Below the pieces are notes generated by a model. That model was not told the origin of the DNA, made no database searches, and was given only the letters and a program-made list of their open reading frames with translations. DNA of 52,777 nt from an uncultured Gemmatimonadota bacterium (lineage in GTDB: Bacteria > Latescibacterota > UBA2968 > UBA8231): assembly GCA_903893785.1 (NCBI GenBank), contig CAITNQ010000393.1:1-52777 (forward strand). Direction: 5' to 3'. Below, piece after piece: positions 48,501-52,777 of this stretch (position 1 is its first letter; each line of letters begins with the position of its first letter). A program made the translations under genes and the position numbers.

Positions 48501-49902
48501 GCAGCTGCCCCACGGGCGTGTCCGGGTCGGTCGCGATGTCCGGCAGCAGGTAACTAACCGAGCCGCCGGTGCGCATTTTGGGCTCGCGATCGAGCAGGGT
48601 GAAGCGTGGGGCGTCATCGACATTGGTGACATTGACTACAATACGCAGCGAGTCCTCGCCGCTTCGATAGCCGTCGCGAACCACAACCTTGACCGAGTCG
48701 CGGCCCGCGTAGTCCACGCGCGACCAGATCAGGAGCTCATGGGTATTGGGGTCGACCGAACCGCGGACTGGGTCGGTGTCGGCGCTACCGTAGGTCAGAA
48801 CGGCGAAGCGCAGTTCCGTCTGCGGGTTGATGATGTCGGGGTCGAACACCTCCGGGTCCAGGTCATCGCCGCGGTAGGCCCGCACAGCCACCGGCTCGGT
48901 ACCCGCCGCGAAGGTGTAGTCATCTTCGCGGATCGTGACCGTGTCGCGCTTGATGCCATCCGCCCCCGCGTCGCGGATGAAGCGGGGCGGCGTATTGACA
49001 ATGACCGTGGACACTTCCGAGGCACTCAGAGGCGGCAGGCCGTTGATCCGCGCCGTCGGCTCGGTGGCGGTGAAGACCAGCTGCCGCCTGCCCTTCCAGC
49101 CGTGCAGGGGCGTGATCTTGACCACCTTGGTTATGGGGTGGATCTCCACTGAAAGGCTGTCGAAGTTGGTCGGGGCGTACGTCCAGCGGATGGAATCCAA
49201 GGGCGCCAGCGTGGCCATCACGTAGTTCTTGAGGCTCCCGATCTGCACGCTGTCGGCCTGCGCCGGTAACAGCACCACGTCCGGGATGTCGCGCAGCTGG
49301 ATCCCGGTGATGGTGATGGTCAGCCCCTGAACCGTGCGGAAGCGTCGTTCAGAGACACCGTCTGACAGCACCAGCCGGGTTTCGCGGACCGGGCTGTCGT
49401 CGATGGTGATATCGCCGTTCTCAATCGGTTTGACGCACAGGAGGGTGAAGGTAGCCACCACTCCCGCACCCGTGCGTGTGCGGTTGGAGCCGGCCCCCAG
49501 GACCATGGAGTATTCCAGTTGCTGGCCGGGGAAAGAGCTGGCAGCCGGGTCGCTCTCAGGTAGCAGCAGGTTGGGCCCGGGCGTGGCCCCGGAGAATAGC
49601 GGTCCCTGTACAAACGGCTGCACACCCACCTGGCTTCCCAGTTCGCCCGGCACCTGATCCACCACCTGGAAAGCGTTGGCCGGGACCGAGATGAACAGCG
49701 ACACGCCGGCGCTAGCCACGCCCTGCAGGTCGGCGAAGACCTCAATATCAACCCGGTCGCCCACGCTCACGGTCAACTGCCCCGAGGTGCTGCCTCGCTG
49801 GCGCAATCGGGCGATCTGCCCGTAGGCGGCGTCGAGCCCGGCCACCAGCGTCAGCAGCACCAGTAGCCCCGTCAGGCCCGGCCGAAGTGCCGTCTTGCCC
49901 AT
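45592..49902 (-). CDS. Large secreted protein with cohesin-like, cadherin/Ig-like repeats and FlgD-like C-terminal sorting domain
   Basis: This is a 1436-aa protein. I chose the ATG at 49902 because it starts a classical signal peptide (cleavage after AYG, about residue 28); the longer frame is not signal-like. Residues 38-190 resemble a cohesin-like beta domain (VGDRVDIEVFADLQGVASAG). From about 200 to 1050 come repeated cadherin/Ig-like modules with internal motifs such as IREDDYTFAAG, VVVRDGYRSGEDSLRI and VNVTNVDDAPRF. An Ig-like domain near 1250 follows. The end (about 1342-1436) is the FlgD-like sorting domain (NYPNPFNPATTI, ISWDGRDETGAVVGSGVYLC). In related phyla this domain directs secretion to the cell surface. 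It is rich in Ser/Thr and is a candidate acceptor of the TMTC-like enzymes (inference). Confidence 0.86.
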   Translation of the reverse strand: MGKTALRPGLTGLLVLLTLVAGLDAAYGQIARLRQRGSTSGQLTVSVGDRVDIEVFADLQGVASAGVSLFISVPANAFQVVDQVPGELGSQVGVQPFVQGPLFSGATPGPNLLLPESDPAASSFPGQQLEYSMVLGAGSNRTRTGAGVVATFTLLCVKPIENGDITIDDSPVRETRLVLSDGVSERRFRTVQGLTITITGIQLRDIPDVVLLPAQADSVQIGSLKNYVMATLAPLDSIRWTYAPTNFDSLSVEIHPITKVVKITPLHGWKGRRQLVFTATEPTARINGLPPLSASEVSTVIVNTPPRFIRDAGADGIKRDTVTIREDDYTFAAGTEPVAVRAYRGDDLDPEVFDPDIINPQTELRFAVLTYGSADTDPVRGSVDPNTHELLIWSRVDYAGRDSVKVVVRDGYRSGEDSLRIVVNVTNVDDAPRFTLLDREPKMRTGGSVSYLLPDIATDPDTPVGQLLFSWIEDPGRHFTVDTTRTAAGLRITVTGIAGYQGTGRVSFRVADPAAPASLVDQMVLFLTASMSAPPDVYPAEIKVDLTPGGPSVVEALDAYVTDPDNAVADLAWLLPTDPRHTVIGVDERRNLSLAAPGAPNPWVGYESVQLTVTDPTNLSDGLRLRIYSSDGRPVIGGIPDLIMDRGETYNGLDLDGYYYDADNRDDEMLWEALGNYSGANLQVQIDPLTHVVTFYATPTAAFKTETVIFRVTSPEGASAADTMLVTIRSGGDPGTTEFRLLPLPADLQVPVNRFTQLLDLDNYVQPADTAIQWSVSVLAGQHSIPRVLQGNVLSVFGLQVGTDTLQFTARDSLGHVQSVSARLRVYGETEALRLRSIPDIQFIAGQTFTTGSLSEYVEDRVAHPDSVVLWSLEMLGAAGNLFVRINPDRTLFAVAPDTVTARVVLVARDTARDISGRDTIRVIALDPALGNRALKAFPPVVFVSGQEDSSTVLNSYLPDDFLVAGTAPNVLWSVTGQRICQPVISTVPPHRLSLRGVGSQVGRDTLYLVADIGGGFRATGPLEVTVLEPVDNSTLGLFVVPNVVNPLYLEVFVTSRRAMSGMPTVTRSFATVDSNVGLRQIESDLSGRGVLAWTGALRLNPTGSGTVRFKAQGVTALGTDVSDTTSVVYATTALGKPLAMAGPDAELWLPAAALAPGTGVLMQSVRPSADELGPALGQELELACQWQVFPQTVALGQPATLATRAGTDASRGVYRAVGDRWVYLGRAGQAVRTDALGRFAILSDRVPPQLALACSADGGHPRLSVQATDGGSGIDSTSLQVVTAGVPVALDAADGGWTGLLPDVGAPGGEVVVVACDRAGNCAQQALAPEAAASPRPRASTLAANYPNPFNPATTIVFYVAPPDRPDLAATVRLSVYGLGGQLVRTLWCGALADGWHEISWDGRDETGAVVGSGVYLCRLETRDSALARRLTLLK

Positions 49903-50219
49903 CGCCCGTCTACCTTGGCCGCGCTCGTGCGGCTCCGCCTGCAGGATAGCCAGCCAAACCCGACGAAATGCATGCAAAACCCGTGCCCGGACCCACGCGT
50001 ACCGCGCACCGCGTCCACCGGCCGCCCGGACCGGCCCCGCCCGCGCCCATTCCCGTCGCGTTATATGGGCCGCAAGAAGTTAGGGGTCGGGTAACCAGCC
50101 CCCGTAGCGGCAGGTCCCAGAGTCAGCACCGGCAGAATTTGCCTACCCCAAGCAGAGGAGGGCCGCAGGGGCAATGCCCCTGCGGCCCTCCGGAACACCT
50201 TCAGACTACCTGATGCGGA
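49903..50219 (-). other. 317-base intergenic region between the two secreted-protein genes
   Basis: It holds the terminator of the first gene at its right side and presumably the promoter of the second. A TATAAC hexamer on the minus strand at about 50060-50065 is a possible -10, but no convincing -35 was seen. Nothing else, including any RNA gene, was recognised. Confidence 0.45.
50157..50191 (-). terminator. Rho-independent-like terminator of the truncated secreted-protein gene
   Basis: The sequence 50157-50173 is exactly the reverse complement of 50175-50191: a perfect 17-base inverted repeat around one central base, about 30 bases after the stop. The stem is GC-rich; on the leftward strand the following bases are TCTGCTT, a poor T-run. 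The stem strength and position support a terminator or a 3' stabilising hairpin. Confidence 0.7.
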
Positions 50220-52777
50220 CTACTTCACCAGGGTCATCTTCCGGATCTGGTTGAACTCACCCGCCTGCAGGCGATAGAAGTACACGCCTGAGGCCACGCT
50301 CTGACCCGCCTCATTGCGGCCGTCCCACTTCATCCGGTACGAGCCAGCCTTCAGCCGCTGGTCCACCAGGGTCCGGACAGTCTGTCCGAGCTGGTTGTAG
50401 ACCTTCAGCTGCACATCACCGGCCGTCGGCACATCGAAGCGGAGCTCGGTCGAGGGGTTGAACGGGTTCGGGTAGTTCGGATACAGCGCGGCCACGGTCG
50501 GCAACGCCTCGATCTGCTGACCCCGCAGAGCGGTGCCACGGTAGTCGCTGTTGACCAGCTGCCCACCGGTGACCTCGATCTGACCCGGATCATTGCCCAG
50601 CGCCACGAACCAGACGGTCGCCAGGTCCGCATCACCCGTCGCTGACCAGTCCCTGCCGATGCGGCCGCCGGTCACATCGACCTGCCCCGGCTGCACCTTC
50701 TGGAAGAACAGCGACCCGTTGGGGCTCTGCGAGAAGACGCTGCCTTCGGTGACCGCACCGGTCTCCAGCGGCTGCACCTTCTGCGGATCGTAGCTGACGG
50801 TCAGACCATAGGCAGCCACATCGGACATGCCTGTGACCCGCGCCGTCACGGCGAACACCTTACCCGGCCACCAAGCCTCCACCGACTCCAGACCCGTGAC
50901 CTGGACCACGGCCGCCGAGTTGTCACCGGCTCCGCCGCTGCGCTTGAACACCGGCGCCGCACCGTATCCGGAGTTACCGAAGTTGGTGGTGACAAAGCCC
51001 AGATCCTGCACGTTGATGAGCCCGTCGGCATTGATGTCAGCCTCGCGAGCAAAGGCAGCGTCGCCCCGGGTCTTGTTCCACAGACTGAAGATCCGGTTGG
51101 CGTCGGCAATGTCGACCTGGTTGTCGCCCGTGGCATCGCCGCCGCGCAGGAAGCCGATCGGCGTCGCCGGGGACAGGTTGCCCAGCAGATCCGAGCCAAA
51201 GGTCGACTCCACCGTCTGTACCACACCATTGAACAGGTTCAGGGTATCGGTACGACCGGTGATATAGCCCTTGGCCTTGACCGTCATCTCGTAGATACCC
51301 GGCGGGATCTCTTCGAGCATGAACGTGCCGAACTTGTCGCTCAGCACCTGCACCGAGTCAGCCAGCAAGGCCTGGCCCGGGCGCAGTTCGGTGATGGCAT
51401 TGAGCCAATCCTGGTCATTGACGTTGATCGACCCGACGCCCAGCGTGGTGATGCTGCTGCTGCTCCCCGACACCCCGATGGTCACCAGCTGGTCCCCGGT
51501 CAACAGGGTGTCCTTGGTGATGTCGTTGGCGTCGATGAAGCGCTGGTCGACGATGTCATGGGTGCTGCCGATGAGCCGCATGTGGATGTCCAGCGTGTCG
51601 GCGTAGGTCGACGGCCGGCCTTCCAGCGGTACTGTGGAGATCAGGTGGGCCCGCGGTGTCATCTTCACCGTCGCCTCACGCGCCGGCGCGGCCATTTCGG
51701 TCTTGCCGCTGCGGAAGGCGGTCTTGCGGCCCGGCTCCGTCGACCAAGTCAGGGTGGTGTCCTGCGGTGCGCCGCGCGGGAACCGCTTGGCCACCAGGCG
51801 CAGGGTAGCCGCCACCTGGGAGCTGTCGCGCGACCCGTTGCCCACCACCTCACCCACGATGATGCTCTCGACGAAGTTCAGCTTAATGTACTGGTCCGTG
51901 CCCTGGGTGGTGTCGTTCTGGGCAATGGTGCTGGCCGTCTTGAAGGCGCCCGTCGAGTCGGCAAAGGGCTGCAGGCCGGCCGTGTTGGCGTCCATGTCGA
52001 CCACGTCAAAGTAGTTGCGCGGCACGTTCAGGTAGAAGGCCATCAGGTCGATGCTGCTGCCCTGCGAGTTGGCCAGCACCTGGAAACTCAACGTGTCGTC
52101 AGTCGCCGCACTGAGCATGGACGGACCCAGTTCGATGCTGTACGTCGGGTCTGCACCTTCGACGCGCAGGGCGCCAGGGGCCTTGGACAGCACGGCCTTC
52201 TGGGCCTGCGAACCGAGGCCGCTCGCCACCGAGTCCAGGATGGCGTTGACGTAGACATTCTCACCGAACCGCGGATTGGTGCTGCCGGCGATGAAGATGT
52301 CCAGCTCGGTGGGCGTGCCCTCGATCTTGAACGAGGTGCTCTTGGTGTCCCAAAGCAGGTAGTTGGAGCCGCTCTCGCGGATCCGGCCGATCTTGCCCTG
52401 GGTCTTGCCGGTGTAGTCGACGAAGTTGTTATTGCCGTCGAGGCTATTGATGACGTACACGTCGCCACCACGGCTGGTGTTGTTGGCCTCCAGCTGCGTG
52501 AGCGTGGTGTACTTGTTCTTCGGCGCGGCGTACAGGCGCAGATACGCATCGTCGGTGCCCGTGCCGTCGTCAATCAGGAACGAGTCCCACTCCAACCGCA
52601 CGACATCACCGTTCACCACGGTCATGCCACCGGCAGGCGGGGTCTTCATGACGACGCGTGGCGCCGCCGAAGCCGGGGTCTCCTGCGAACCCAGCAGCAG
52701 TACCGCACCACCAGCCTGCACCCGGCTGTTGCCGAGGGAATCGTGCAGCACGGCGTAGACCCAGGCCGTGTCCACCG
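50220..52777 (-). CDS. Secreted protein with cohesin-like, dockerin and FlgD-like C-terminal sorting domains (5' end outside window)
   Basis: The gene enters from the right edge; 851 residues from the first start codon in view are visible. An early beta domain has FKIEGTPTELDIFIAG, followed by a cohesin-like domain (FQVLANSQGSSIDLMAFYLN). A carboxypeptidase-regulatory-like domain is at GTFMLEEIPPGIYEMTVKAK. Then comes a type-I dockerin with two Ca-binding loops (GDATGDNQVDIADANRIF and ADINADGLINVQDLGFVTTN), a second cohesin-like domain (FAVTARVTGMSDVAAYGLTV) and the FlgD-like C-terminal sorting domain (YPNYPNPFNPSTELRF, MKWDGRNEAGQSVASGVYFY). Having dockerin and cohesin-like modules in one polypeptide suggests self-assembly or cross-linking on the surface. 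The N-terminal signal is not visible. Confidence 0.84.
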   Translation of the reverse strand, partial: VDTAWVYAVLHDSLGNSRVQAGGAVLLLGSQETPASAAPRVVMKTPPAGGMTVVNGDVVRLEWDSFLIDDGTGTDDAYLRLYAAPKNKYTTLTQLEANNTSRGGDVYVINSLDGNNNFVDYTGKTQGKIGRIRESGSNYLLWDTKSTSFKIEGTPTELDIFIAGSTNPRFGENVYVNAILDSVASGLGSQAQKAVLSKAPGALRVEGADPTYSIELGPSMLSAATDDTLSFQVLANSQGSSIDLMAFYLNVPRNYFDVVDMDANTAGLQPFADSTGAFKTASTIAQNDTTQGTDQYIKLNFVESIIVGEVVGNGSRDSSQVAATLRLVAKRFPRGAPQDTTLTWSTEPGRKTAFRSGKTEMAAPAREATVKMTPRAHLISTVPLEGRPSTYADTLDIHMRLIGSTHDIVDQRFIDANDITKDTLLTGDQLVTIGVSGSSSSITTLGVGSINVNDQDWLNAITELRPGQALLADSVQVLSDKFGTFMLEEIPPGIYEMTVKAKGYITGRTDTLNLFNGVVQTVESTFGSDLLGNLSPATPIGFLRGGDATGDNQVDIADANRIFSLWNKTRGDAAFAREADINADGLINVQDLGFVTTNFGNSGYGAAPVFKRSGGAGDNSAAVVQVTGLESVEAWWPGKVFAVTARVTGMSDVAAYGLTVSYDPQKVQPLETGAVTEGSVFSQSPNGSLFFQKVQPGQVDVTGGRIGRDWSATGDADLATVWFVALGNDPGQIEVTGGQLVNSDYRGTALRGQQIEALPTVAALYPNYPNPFNPSTELRFDVPTAGDVQLKVYNQLGQTVRTLVDQRLKAGSYRMKWDGRNEAGQSVASGVYFYRLQAGEFNQIRKMTLVK

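Noticed and set aside
46930..49152. Plus-strand open frames of 361 and 359 codons
   Set aside because: Both are antisense to the cadherin-like secreted-protein gene, which has a signal peptide and a complete C-terminal sorting domain.
1..52777. Search for tRNA, rRNA, CRISPR arrays and transposases
   Set aside because: No CCA-type cloverleaf, rRNA-like stretch, regularly spaced short repeats or transposase/integrase protein was seen in reading the window; no feature is therefore reported.

Overview
The window looks like a large accessory glycan locus from a high-GC, uncultured-type Gram-negative bacterium, most likely of the FCB superphylum (Latescibacteria, Eisenbacteria or Gemmatimonadota-like). 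Three things support this. Two secreted proteins end in the FlgD-like C-terminal sorting domain (YPNPFNP motif) typical of those lineages. There are lipoproteins and an outer-membrane-type protein. GTG starts are very frequent. No rRNA, tRNA, CRISPR or mobile element was recognised, so the taxonomic call is an inference. All genes I accept lie on the minus strand and read leftward; the long plus-strand frames are antisense shadows.

Region A (52777 to 42932) encodes cell-surface proteins. It has a truncated secreted protein with cohesin-like, dockerin and sorting domains, followed by a perfect hairpin terminator. Next come a 1436-aa secreted protein with cadherin/Ig-like repeats and the same sorting domain, a TPR lipoprotein, an outer-membrane protein with a CsgG-like C-terminal half, and a small Ig-like lipoprotein.

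Region B (42666 to 12673) begins after a 265-base gap with a candidate sigma70 promoter. It is a dense run of glycan genes, mostly coupled by ATGA/GTGA stop-start overlaps. It holds two polyprenyl-phosphate-sugar-synthase-like GT2 enzymes, five GT4-type glycosyltransferases, one GT-C membrane glycosyltransferase and a Wzx-type flippase. Sugar-modifying genes include a Gfo/Idh/MocA oxidoreductase, a LegB-like dehydratase, a degenerate SDR, a sugar-1-phosphate nucleotidyltransferase, two hexapeptide acyltransferases, a DegT aminotransferase and a formyltransferase. There are also three methyltransferases, two polysaccharide-deacetylase-like proteins, a CapA-like protein, a cobalamin-binding-type radical SAM protein and three asparagine-synthetase-type amidotransferases, one with a degenerate glutaminase domain. 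No Wzy polymerase and no initiating sugar-phosphate transferase were recognised.

Region C (12676 to the left edge) is the most striking part. It has six consecutive paralogous genes, interrupted once by a GT4 gene, each encoding a polytopic GT-C-like membrane domain (conserved YDD loop, MYRPL and VNYVSSRSES-type motifs) fused to C-terminal TPR repeats. This is the architecture of the eukaryotic TMTC O-mannosyltransferases (CAZy GT105). The sixth gene runs off the window.

Working model (inference): amino/deoxy sugars are made and modified by region B, loaded onto polyprenyl phosphate by the GT2 enzymes, and transferred in the periplasm by the TMTC-like enzymes to glycans or to surface proteins. 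The cadherin-like protein encoded just upstream is an attractive candidate acceptor, because eukaryotic TMTCs mannosylate cadherins.
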